The notes under the pieces are model-generated. The model searched no databases and was not told the origin of the DNA. It worked only from the letters and a program-made list of their open reading frames with translations. DNA of 7,470 nucleotides from DAIRET01 sp036795455 (GTDB taxonomy: Bacteria > Bacteroidota > Ignavibacteria > Ignavibacteriales > Ignavibacteriaceae): positions 1 to 7,470 of the forward strand of contig DAIRET010000148.1 in the NCBI GenBank assembly GCA_036795455.1, written 5' to 3'. Below, in pieces: positions 1 through 6,163 of the stretch (its first letter is position 1; each line of letters begins with the position of its first letter). A program made the position numbers and the translations under genes.

Positions 1-1
1 C

Positions 2-259
2 CGTTTCAATCAAACCGATCAGGATAGTTTGCCGCCGTATGATATTCTTGATAGTATTTTGCGGATGTATCTTGAAGAGAATAAAGAATTAAAAGAGATT
101 ACAGCAATTATTGGTGAACCGGAGATAGTAAAAAAAGTGTTAAGACTTGTAGACAATAATGAATTTAAGAGAAAGCAAGCTGCACCGGCATTAAGAGTCT
201 CAAGAAAAGCCTTCGGCTACGGCAGAAGATACCCGATAGTTCAAGGCTGGCGAAAATAA
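2..259 (+). CDS. nadE: NAD+ synthetase, C-terminal fragment (5' end outside window)
   Basis: This is the last 85 codons of NAD+ synthetase, which uses ATP and ammonia (or glutamine) to amidate deamido-NAD+ to NAD+ in the cytoplasm. The frame is open from base 2, and the TTG at 29 is an internal Leu codon, not a start. The residues visible are the family's C-terminal signature: a LPPYDILD helix start, then RLVDNNEFKRKQ, then a basic tail of the AFGYGRRYPI type ending in a Trp. These match the end of the synthetase domain. A Lys/Arg-rich 'KRxQ...AFGxGRRxPI' tail is typical of this domain. Whether an N-terminal glutaminase (nitrilase-like) domain exists cannot be seen because it would lie upstream. 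The stop TAA is followed only 33 bases later by dsbD with no terminator-like hairpin, so co-transcription is likely. Family assignment is firm; the glutamine-dependent subtype is not shown. Confidence 0.88.
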   Translation, partial: RFNQTDQDSLPPYDILDSILRMYLEENKELKEITAIIGEPEIVKKVLRLVDNNEFKRKQAAPALRVSRKAFGYGRRYPIVQGWRK

Positions 260-292
260 AAATCACAATTCTTGAATTAGCATTAGGTTATT

Positions 293-2065
293 ATGAAAAT
301 ACTAAATCTGTTTCTATCGTTTTTATTTATACTGTTTACAATTCAGGTCTTTCCGCAATTCGGAACAGAAGAAGAGATTTTAAAAGCAAAAGCATTTCTT
401 TCGCTTGATAATGTTCATCCAGGCAGCGAACTCAAAATTGCTGTTAAAGTAAATATAGAACCTGATTGGCACATCAATTCAAGTAAACCGAAAGAAGAGT
501 TTCTTATTCCGTCGGAATTAAAAATCGAATCGGAAACTCCTTTCTTATTGATAAATACTTACTATCCAGAAGCACATGATATTAAACTCGGATTCTCCGA
601 TGAGTTACTCTCTGTTTTTGAAGGGGAAGTTTACATCGGGGCTTTGATTAAAGTACCGGAAGAACTTACTGCCGGTGAGTATAAAATTATTATCGATTTC
701 GGTTACCAGGGGTGTAATAACTTTACATGTCTCCCTCCGAATAACTCTTACGACACTCTTACTATTAATGTTGTTGATAAAAATGTAATCATCAACGAGA
801 TTAACAAAGAAGTTTTTAACAAAGTGGATCTTTCATATTCTGATAGGGGAGTAGTACAAAAAGATGATGACCCGATTTCAAATGCACTGGAACAGAGCGG
901 ACTTTTACTTGGATTGGTGTTGATATTTATCGGCGGACTTGCATTAAATTTAACTCCATGTGTCTATCCTCTAATACCGATTACAATTGGTTATTTCGGC
1001 GGACAAAGCGAAGGGAAAACACGTAAACTTGCTGTGATGGGCATACTATATGTTTTGGGGATGGCAATAACGTATTCAGCAATAGGAGTTGTAACTGCAT
1101 TAAGCGGTGCTGTTTTCGGGGCACTTCTTCAAAATGTTTATGTAATCCTGGTTATAGTTTTAATATTTATTGCTCTCTCTTTAAGTATGTTCGGGTTGTA
1201 TGAATTCAAACTTCCCGATTCTTTAGTAGCCAAAGCAGGTGGTGCAAAATCAGGTTTGTTCGGTGCTTTTTTTATGGGATTAACTATGGGAATTGTTGCT
1301 GCCCCTTGTGTAGGACCTTTCGTAATTGGGTTGGTAACTTTTGTTGCAGCTAAAGCAGACCCATATCTCGGATTTTTGTTATTCTTTGTTCTTGCACTCG
1401 GGTTAGGACTTCCTTACTTCTTACTCGCAGTCTTCTCCGGGAAAATAAAAAGCTTACCCCGTGCCGGTGCATGGATGGATTCAGTGAAACACATTTTCGG
1501 TTTACTACTGCTTGGGATGGCTTTCTATTTTTTATTACCGGTTTTACCGAAAACAATTTCGGGTTATGTTTTACCGGTTTATATGATTTTAGCGGCTCTA
1601 TACCTACTCTTCTTTGATAAAGCCTCAGTTGGTAAAAAAGGATTCACTATTTTCAAATACATATTTGCTTTTCTACTGCTTGCTGTCTCGGCTTATAGTT
1701 TATACCCGGTTGAAACAAAATCAATAGAATGGAAACCTTTTTCGGAAGAGGCATTAACAAATAGTAAAAATGAGAATCAGAAAATCATTTTGGACTTTTA
1801 TGCCGATTGGTGTATTCCCTGTAAAGAACTGGATGCGTTGACTTTTTCAAATGAAAGAGTTATCGAAAAATCGAAAGAATTTGCGGTTTTTAAGGTAGAT
1901 ATGACAAAAAGTCTTGCCCCGGAAGTAGATAAACTACGAAAGGAATTTAACATTATCGGTGTACCAACTGTTATTATTATTGATTCGGAGGGGAATGAAG
2001 TTAAAAGGATAACCGGATTCGTCCCTGCTGATGAATTTCTAAATCTGCTTAAAGAAGTTAAATAA
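293..2065 (+). CDS. dsbD: Thiol:disulfide interchange protein DsbD (full length, 590 aa)
   Basis: An inner-membrane protein that carries electrons from cytoplasmic thioredoxin to periplasmic thiol partners, such as disulfide isomerases or cytochrome c maturation proteins. A signal peptide (residues 1 to about 21, MKILN then a hydrophobic run, no lipobox Cys) precedes the periplasmic DsbD-alpha domain (about 24-160), with redox Cys141 and Cys146 in YQGCNNFTCLPP. About eight membrane segments follow (about 203-472), with the conserved Pro-flanked cysteines Cys223 (TPCVYPL) and Cys339 (APCVGPF). The C-terminal thioredoxin-like domain (about 485-590) has DWCIPCK (Cys507, Cys510) and the cis-Pro of GVPT (Pro558). 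All three cysteine pairs are present, so it should be active. Its length is close to E. coli DsbD (about 565 aa). The spacing Cys-x4-Cys in the alpha domain is one shorter than I recall for E. coli. The ATG at 293 is chosen because it gives the signal peptide; only a weak TTAGGT (283-288) precedes it. No partner protein is in the window. Confidence 0.95.
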   Translation: MKILNLFLSFLFILFTIQVFPQFGTEEEILKAKAFLSLDNVHPGSELKIAVKVNIEPDWHINSSKPKEEFLIPSELKIESETPFLLINTYYPEAHDIKLGFSDELLSVFEGEVYIGALIKVPEELTAGEYKIIIDFGYQGCNNFTCLPPNNSYDTLTINVVDKNVIINEINKEVFNKVDLSYSDRGVVQKDDDPISNALEQSGLLLGLVLIFIGGLALNLTPCVYPLIPITIGYFGGQSEGKTRKLAVMGILYVLGMAITYSAIGVVTALSGAVFGALLQNVYVILVIVLIFIALSLSMFGLYEFKLPDSLVAKAGGAKSGLFGAFFMGLTMGIVAAPCVGPFVIGLVTFVAAKADPYLGFLLFFVLALGLGLPYFLLAVFSGKIKSLPRAGAWMDSVKHIFGLLLLGMAFYFLLPVLPKTISGYVLPVYMILAALYLLFFDKASVGKKGFTIFKYIFAFLLLAVSAYSLYPVETKSIEWKPFSEEALTNSKNENQKIILDFYADWCIPCKELDALTFSNERVIEKSKEFAVFKVDMTKSLAPEVDKLRKEFNIIGVPTVIIIDSEGNEVKRITGFVPADEFLNLLKEVK

Positions 2066-2087
2066 TGCTTGCTTATAGTTAAATGAA

Positions 2088-2099
2088 TTAATAATTTTT
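2088..2099 (+). promoter_or_regulatory. Weak candidate Bacteroidota-type promoter upstream of korA
   Basis: The 67-base gap between dsbD and korA has no hairpin resembling a terminator. It contains TAATTTTT at 2092-2099, one mismatch from the Bacteroidota -7 element TAnnTTTG. A CTTG at 2068-2071 lies 20 bases upstream, in the place of the -33 TTTG element. If real, transcription would begin around 2104-2107 with a leader of under 30 bases. The gap is very AT-rich, so a chance match is quite possible. Confidence 0.25.
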
Positions 2100-2132
2100 C
2101 ATATCAATTTTTAAAAAATATAGAGATGAGTT

Positions 2133-3980
2133 ATGTCAAAAGAAAAAGAAGTAGTTGTACTTGACGAGGTAACTGTCCGTTTTGCCGGAGACTCCGGTGA
2201 CGGTATGCAGCTCACAGGTTCTCAATTTACTGATACAACAGCAGCAGTGGGAAACGATTTAAGTACCCTGCCGGATTTTCCAGCCGAAATACGCGCCCCT
2301 GCCGGTTCACTTTCCGGAGTAAGCGGATTTCAATTACATTTCAGCAGCAGCGATATTCAAACTCCGGGTGATAGTCCCGATGTTCTTGTTGCAATGAATC
2401 CTGCGGCACTTAAAGTAAATTTAAAAGACATGAAATCGAATGGGACTATTCTTGTTAATTCAAGTGCATTCGATACAAAAAATTTGAAACTAGCAAAGTA
2501 CGATTCCAATCCGCTCGAAGACGGTTCTTTGCAAGGTTACCAGCTTATTTCCGTACCTATTACTCAACTTACAATGGGTGCTCTTGAAGGTTTGGATATC
2601 TCGTTAAAAGAGAAAGAAAGATGCAAAAACTTTTTTGCTCTCGGTTTAATGTACTGGTTATATAATCGCCCAATCGAAGGATCTTCAAAGTGGATTGAAA
2701 CAAAATTTGCTAAGAAACCTTTAATCGTCGAAGCGAACAAAAAAGCCTTGAAGGCGGGTTATTATTACGGCGAACATACAGAGTTGTTTACGACAAGATA
2801 TGATGTACATAAAGCAAAATTGCCGAAAGGACATTATAGAAATGTTTCCGGTAATGAAGCCGTTGCACTCGGATTTGTATCTGCTTCACTAAGATCAGGT
2901 TTACCACTATTTCTCGGTTCTTACCCGATTACTCCGGCTTCCGAAATTCTTCAAGAATTAAGTAAGTATAAAAACTTCGGTGTAAAAACTTTTCAAGCCG
3001 AAGATGAAATTGCTGGTATCTGTTCCGCAATAGGTGCATCCTTTGCTGGCAATCTTGCTATTACTACAACAAGCGGCCCAGGCTTATCTTTAAAAACAGA
3101 AGCAATGGGATTAGCAGTAATTACCGAATTACCCCTGGTTATTGTGAACGTTCAAAGAGGCGGACCAAGTACAGGACTTCCCACAAAAACAGAGCAATCG
3201 GATTTACTAATGGCATTGTATGGAAGGCACGGCGAAGCACCGCTTCCGGTTCTTGCTGCAAGCAGCCCGGCGGATTGTTTCTGGATGTCTTTGGAAGCTG
3301 CAAGGATTGCAATAAAATATATGACCCCTGTTATCTTATTAACGAACGGGTATATTGCACTCGGTTCCGAACCATTAAGAATACCATCAATTGATGATTT
3401 ACCTGAAATTCCTGTAAACTTTAGGAAAGACCCGGAAGGTTTTCAACCTTATATGCGTGATGAAAATCTTGCACGTCCTTGGGCTATACCGGGTACTCCC
3501 GGCTTAGAACATCGTATCGGTGGTCTTGAGAAGAAACACATTTATGGTAATATAAGTTACGAGCCTGAAAACCATGCATTAATGACAAAAATCAGAGATG
3601 AAAAAATTAAAAATGTTCAAAAAGATATTCCTCTTCTTGAAGTAGAAGGAGAGAAAACTGGTGATCTTCTTGTTCTTAGCTGGGGAAGTACATATGGTCC
3701 TGTTAAAGAAGCTATGAGAAGACTAAAGAAAAAAGGTTACAAGTTATCACTCGCTCATCTGAAATATCTCAATCCGTTCCCTGCTAATACTGCTGATGTA
3801 TTGAAAAGTTTCAAGAGAATTCTTGTCCCTGAACTTAATCTTGGTCAATTAGCCAGGGTTATCAGAAGCGAATTTTTGATTGATGTAATTCAGTATAATA
3901 AAGTACAAGGACAACCGATAAAAACTTCGGAAGTTGAAGGGAAAATATTGGAACTTTTAGGAGGCGAAAATGGAAAATAA
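2133..3980 (+). CDS. korA: 2-oxoglutarate:ferredoxin oxidoreductase, fused gamma-alpha subunit (KorA)
   Basis: The large subunit of a two-subunit 2-oxoacid:ferredoxin oxidoreductase. With KorB it interconverts 2-oxoglutarate + CoA + oxidised ferredoxin and succinyl-CoA + CO2 + reduced ferredoxin in the cytoplasm (oxidative or reductive TCA cycle). The N-terminal gamma domain (about 13-200) opens with AGDSGDGMQLTG (residues 18-29). The alpha pyrimidine-binding domain (about 235-430) holds YPITPAS (264-270; Thr267 is expected to contact the 2-oxoacid), the acidic QAEDE (288-292) at the thiamine site, and QRGGPSTGLPTKTEQSD (341-357). A family-typical PGTPGLEHRIGGLEK block (453-467) leads to the transketolase-C-like domain (about 505-600). 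At 615 aa it is normal for fused KorA. The start ATG is preceded by a weak GATGAG (2125-2130). It overlaps korB by 11 bases. The 2-oxoglutarate preference is inferred from KorA-like motifs and the KorB type; pyruvate or other 2-oxoacids are not excluded. Confidence 0.93.
   Translation: MSKEKEVVVLDEVTVRFAGDSGDGMQLTGSQFTDTTAAVGNDLSTLPDFPAEIRAPAGSLSGVSGFQLHFSSSDIQTPGDSPDVLVAMNPAALKVNLKDMKSNGTILVNSSAFDTKNLKLAKYDSNPLEDGSLQGYQLISVPITQLTMGALEGLDISLKEKERCKNFFALGLMYWLYNRPIEGSSKWIETKFAKKPLIVEANKKALKAGYYYGEHTELFTTRYDVHKAKLPKGHYRNVSGNEAVALGFVSASLRSGLPLFLGSYPITPASEILQELSKYKNFGVKTFQAEDEIAGICSAIGASFAGNLAITTTSGPGLSLKTEAMGLAVITELPLVIVNVQRGGPSTGLPTKTEQSDLLMALYGRHGEAPLPVLAASSPADCFWMSLEAARIAIKYMTPVILLTNGYIALGSEPLRIPSIDDLPEIPVNFRKDPEGFQPYMRDENLARPWAIPGTPGLEHRIGGLEKKHIYGNISYEPENHALMTKIRDEKIKNVQKDIPLLEVEGEKTGDLLVLSWGSTYGPVKEAMRRLKKKGYKLSLAHLKYLNPFPANTADVLKSFKRILVPELNLGQLARVIRSEFLIDVIQYNKVQGQPIKTSEVEGKILELLGGENGK
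3959..3964 (+). promoter_or_regulatory. Strong Shine-Dalgarno for korB inside korA
   Basis: AGGAGG lies five bases before the korB ATG at 3970, within the last codons of korA. It is the clearest ribosome binding site in the window and fixes the korB start. It suggests deliberate translation of korB alongside korA for a matched subunit ratio. Confidence 0.85.
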
Positions 3981-5013
3981 TATTAAAAATAATGAAGTAG
4001 CAGAAGTAAAATATACTGCCAAGGATTTCGCATCAGACCAGGACGTTAAATGGTGTCCCGGTTGCGGCGACTATAGCATTCTCGCTCAAGTTCAAAGAAG
4101 CTCACCCGACTTCGGGGAAAAATTAGAGAATATTGTTTGGGTTTCCGGTATCGGATGCTCAAGCCGCTTTCCTTACTACATGAGTACATACGGCTTTCAC
4201 GGAATTCATGGTCGTGCGGCTGCTATTGCTACAGGTGTAAAACTTGCCAATCCTAAACTGCAAGTATGGGTTGCTACAGGCGACGGTGATATGTTGAGTA
4301 TTGGTGGTAATCATTTTATTCATGCCTGTAGGAAAAATGTAAACCTTAAAATCATTATGTTCAATAACAAGATTTACGGTTTAACTAAAGGACAGTATTC
4401 ACCAACTTCCGAATTAGGAAAGGTTTCCAAAACTTCACCTTATGGAACTGTTGACTGGCCTTTTAATTCGATTAAACTGGCAGCAGGTTCCGGTGCTACT
4501 TTTGTTGCAAGGTCAATTGACAGAGAGCCGAAACATCTGCAGGAAATGATAACAAGAGCTTCAAAGCATAACGGCGCGGCTTTTATTGAAGTATATCAAA
4601 ACTGCCCGATTTTCAATGACGGCGCTCATGCTCATTTAACTGAAAAAGATGTTAAGCATGACAACGTTATTGTAATGGAACATGGCAAACCATTATTGTT
4701 CGGTAAGAATAAAGATAAAGGAATTCGTCTTGACGGATTGAATCCTGAAATCATCGATTTATCCGACGGTAAATGGTCTGTTAATGATGTTTGGGTACAC
4801 GATGAGTTGGACGATAACCCGACAAGAGTTTTCTTGCTTGCAAGATTCTCCGATTTACAAGGGTTCCCGATTCCTATCGGTGTTTTCAGGCAGTTCAACA
4901 AAGCAACTTATAATGACAACGTTGAAGAGCAGATTAAACTGATTAAACAGAAAAAAGGTGAAGGAACTTTAGAAAAACTTTTCTATACAGGTAATACCTG
5001 GGAAGTTTCATAA
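3970..5013 (+). CDS. korB: 2-oxoglutarate:ferredoxin oxidoreductase, beta subunit (KorB)
   Basis: The thiamine-diphosphate and iron-sulfur subunit that partners KorA. It holds the single [4Fe-4S] cluster that passes electrons to ferredoxin. Cluster cysteines are Cys29 and Cys32 in KWCPGCGDYS, Cys63 in GIGCSSRFPYY, and Cys212 in YQNCPIF. The ThDP/Mg motif runs from GDGDMLSIGGNHF (104-116) to the FNN at 131-133. The GFHGIHGRAAAIATGVKLA block (75-93) is characteristic of KorB. The C-terminal part (about 270-347), with VHDELDD and FPIPIGVFRQFN, is also family-typical. At 347 aa it is within the usual range. There is no ferredoxin-like delta subunit domain and no adjacent ferredoxin gene, so this is the two-subunit type that relies on a ferredoxin encoded elsewhere. 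Translation starts within the end of korA (11-base overlap) from a strong ribosome site. A terminator follows 17 bases after the stop. Confidence 0.94.
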   Translation: MENNIKNNEVAEVKYTAKDFASDQDVKWCPGCGDYSILAQVQRSSPDFGEKLENIVWVSGIGCSSRFPYYMSTYGFHGIHGRAAAIATGVKLANPKLQVWVATGDGDMLSIGGNHFIHACRKNVNLKIIMFNNKIYGLTKGQYSPTSELGKVSKTSPYGTVDWPFNSIKLAAGSGATFVARSIDREPKHLQEMITRASKHNGAAFIEVYQNCPIFNDGAHAHLTEKDVKHDNVIVMEHGKPLLFGKNKDKGIRLDGLNPEIIDLSDGKWSVNDVWVHDELDDNPTRVFLLARFSDLQGFPIPIGVFRQFNKATYNDNVEEQIKLIKQKKGEGTLEKLFYTGNTWEVS

Positions 5014-5029
5014 TCACTTTATCTAATTT

Positions 5030-5060
5030 AAAAAGCGAAGCGTTATGCTTCGCTTTTTTT
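5030..5060 (+). terminator. Intrinsic terminator after korB
   Basis: A perfect stem GCGAAGC (5035-5041) / GCTTCGC (5047-5053) encloses the five-base loop GTTAT. It is followed by seven T (5054-5060). Five A (5030-5034) on the left can pair with the first T's, extending the stem to 12 bp. It lies 17 bases past the korB stop, which suits a Rho-independent terminator ending the dsbD/korAB unit. The A-tract on the left would allow some function in the opposite direction, but no gene converges on it. Confidence 0.92.
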
Positions 5061-5083
5061 ATATACTCACTTTTATCTCCCCG

Positions 5084-5115
5084 ATTGGTAGTCAATACTT
5101 AAATCTTTATTTTTG
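5084..5115 (+). promoter_or_regulatory. Candidate Bacteroidota-type promoter for nrnA-pepA
   Basis: TATTTTTG (5108-5115) is an exact match to the Bacteroidota -7 consensus TAnnTTTG. ATTG (5084-5087) sits 20 bases upstream, where the -33 TTTG element belongs. The site lies just after the korB terminator and 25 bases before the nrnA start, so transcription would begin near 5120-5123 with a short leader. An E. coli-like TATAAT is also present at 5123-5128 but has no good -35 partner. The consensus is known from Bacteroides/Flavobacterium; its use in this organism is inferred. Confidence 0.5.
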
Positions 5116-5140
5116 CACTGGTTATAATCAAACATTCTGA

Positions 5141-6163
5141 ATGGAAAATCAAAGTATGATAGATTTCAAACTACTTGAAAAAATATTGAGGGAGAATAAC
5201 AGTTTTCTTATTACATCACACGTAAACCCGGACGCAGATGCACTCGGTTCCGAATTAGCTTTCTATTATATTTTATTACATCTCGGTAAAAAAGCAAGAA
5301 TTGTAAACTATAGCGAAACCCCTTACTACATTGATTTTCTCGATGAAGCCAATGTAATTGAAAAATACGATGAACAGAAACACATCGACATTTTTAATGA
5401 ACACGATGTTCTCGTTGCCGTAGATTTCAACCGTGCATGCAGGATAATTAAAATGGAAAATGCTTTCCGTAATAGTAATAAATTAAAGATATGTATCGAT
5501 CATCATGAAGATGCTGAAGAATTTGTTGATCATTTGTTTATTGATACTTCCTATTCGGCTACGGGTCAGATTATATATGATTTTATTAATTTTACCGGTA
5601 TAGCTCCGGTAACGTTACCCATAGCGAATAATCTTTATGCAGCTATTATGACAGACACAGGCTCATTCAGATTCGACAGAACAACTCCCGAAGTTCATAG
5701 AATTGCAGCACACTTGCTTGAAATAGGGGTGAATCCGCAATATATATACAATAAAATTTATGACGAGAGTAAACCGGGAAAAGTAAAACTACTTGGCGCA
5801 TCGATTAATTCACTTGAAATTTTCGGCGATGAGAACAAACTTGCAGTAATGACGATTATGCAATCAGACCTTGATTCTACTGGCGCTCTTGAAACGGAAA
5901 CAGACGGATTTGTAAACCTTTGTATGTCGATTGAAAATGTAAAAATGGGAATGCTCTTTCTTGAACTGAAAGATGGCTTCAAAGTTAGTTTAAGATCGAA
6001 AGGGGAGCTTTCGGTTCATAAATTTGCATCTGAATTCGGTGGCGGGGGACATAGGAATGCATCCGGTATTAGATTTAGAAATAATACACTGGAAGAGATG
6101 CGTATTTTTCTAATTGAAAAAGCGAAAAAATATTTAAACAACAACAGAGGCAGTAATGTTTAA
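5141..6163 (+). CDS. nrnA: DHH/DHHA1 phosphoesterase, NrnA-type oligoribonuclease / pAp phosphatase
   Basis: A cytoplasmic Mn-dependent phosphoesterase expected to degrade 2-5 nt RNA (nano-RNA) to mononucleotides and to dephosphorylate 3'-phosphoadenosine 5'-phosphate (pAp). It fills the role of Orn/CysQ in bacteria that lack them. The DHH domain (about 8-180) has all metal-binding motifs: SHVNPDADALGS (His27, Asp31, Asp33), VAVDFNR (Asp95), IDHHED (Asp120, His121, His122) and MTDTGSFRFD (Asp172). The C-terminal DHHA1 domain carries the substrate-binding FGGGGHRNASG (299-309). At 340 aa it is a normal NrnA length. It lacks the membrane and PAS/GGDEF regions of GdpP and is too short for RecJ. 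The start at 5141 (MENQSMIDF) is preferred; a second Met at residue 6 (5156) is possible, and neither has a good ribosome site. It overlaps the aminopeptidase gene by 8 bases. The split between nano-RNA and pAp activity cannot be read from sequence. Confidence 0.9.
   Translation: MENQSMIDFKLLEKILRENNSFLITSHVNPDADALGSELAFYYILLHLGKKARIVNYSETPYYIDFLDEANVIEKYDEQKHIDIFNEHDVLVAVDFNRACRIIKMENAFRNSNKLKICIDHHEDAEEFVDHLFIDTSYSATGQIIYDFINFTGIAPVTLPIANNLYAAIMTDTGSFRFDRTTPEVHRIAAHLLEIGVNPQYIYNKIYDESKPGKVKLLGASINSLEIFGDENKLAVMTIMQSDLDSTGALETETDGFVNLCMSIENVKMGMLFLELKDGFKVSLRSKGELSVHKFASEFGGGGHRNASGIRFRNNTLEEMRIFLIEKAKKYLNNNRGSNV
6146..6150 (+). promoter_or_regulatory. Shine-Dalgarno for pepA inside nrnA
   Basis: AGAGG lies five bases before the ATG at 6156, within the last codons of nrnA. 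It supports this ATG as the aminopeptidase start and suggests coupled translation with nrnA. Confidence 0.7.

Noticed and set aside
29..259. A separate 76-aa small protein starting at TTG 29
   Set aside because: The frame is open to the left edge, and the residues match the C-terminus of NAD+ synthetase, so this is an internal Leu of a larger gene.
1350..1556. Antisense open frame inside dsbD (68 codons)
   Set aside because: It lies opposite conserved DsbD membrane segments, resembles no family I recognise, and has no ribosome site; it is a shadow of the real gene.
2095..2120. AT-rich inverted repeat (AATTTTT/AAAAAAT) as a terminator of dsbD
   Set aside because: It lacks a GC stem and a proper T-tract after a hairpin; it is more likely ordinary AT-rich spacer.
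4632..4901. Antisense open frame inside korB (89 codons)
   Set aside because: It lies opposite the conserved KorB C-terminal region and shows no recognisable protein features; a shadow frame.
5123..5128. TATAAT as a classical sigma-70 -10 box for nrnA
   Set aside because: No convincing TTGACA-like element lies 16-18 bases upstream, and it is only 12 bases from the start codon; the TAnnTTTG reading fits better.
5061..5140. Small RNA, riboswitch or small gene in the korB-nrnA gap
   Set aside because: Only about 80 bases remain after the terminator; I see no stable hairpin, known riboswitch core or plausible reading frame, only the candidate promoter.
5758..5982. Antisense open frame inside nrnA (74 codons)
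   Set aside because: It is opposite the NrnA coding sequence, low-complexity Ser-rich, with no support as a gene.
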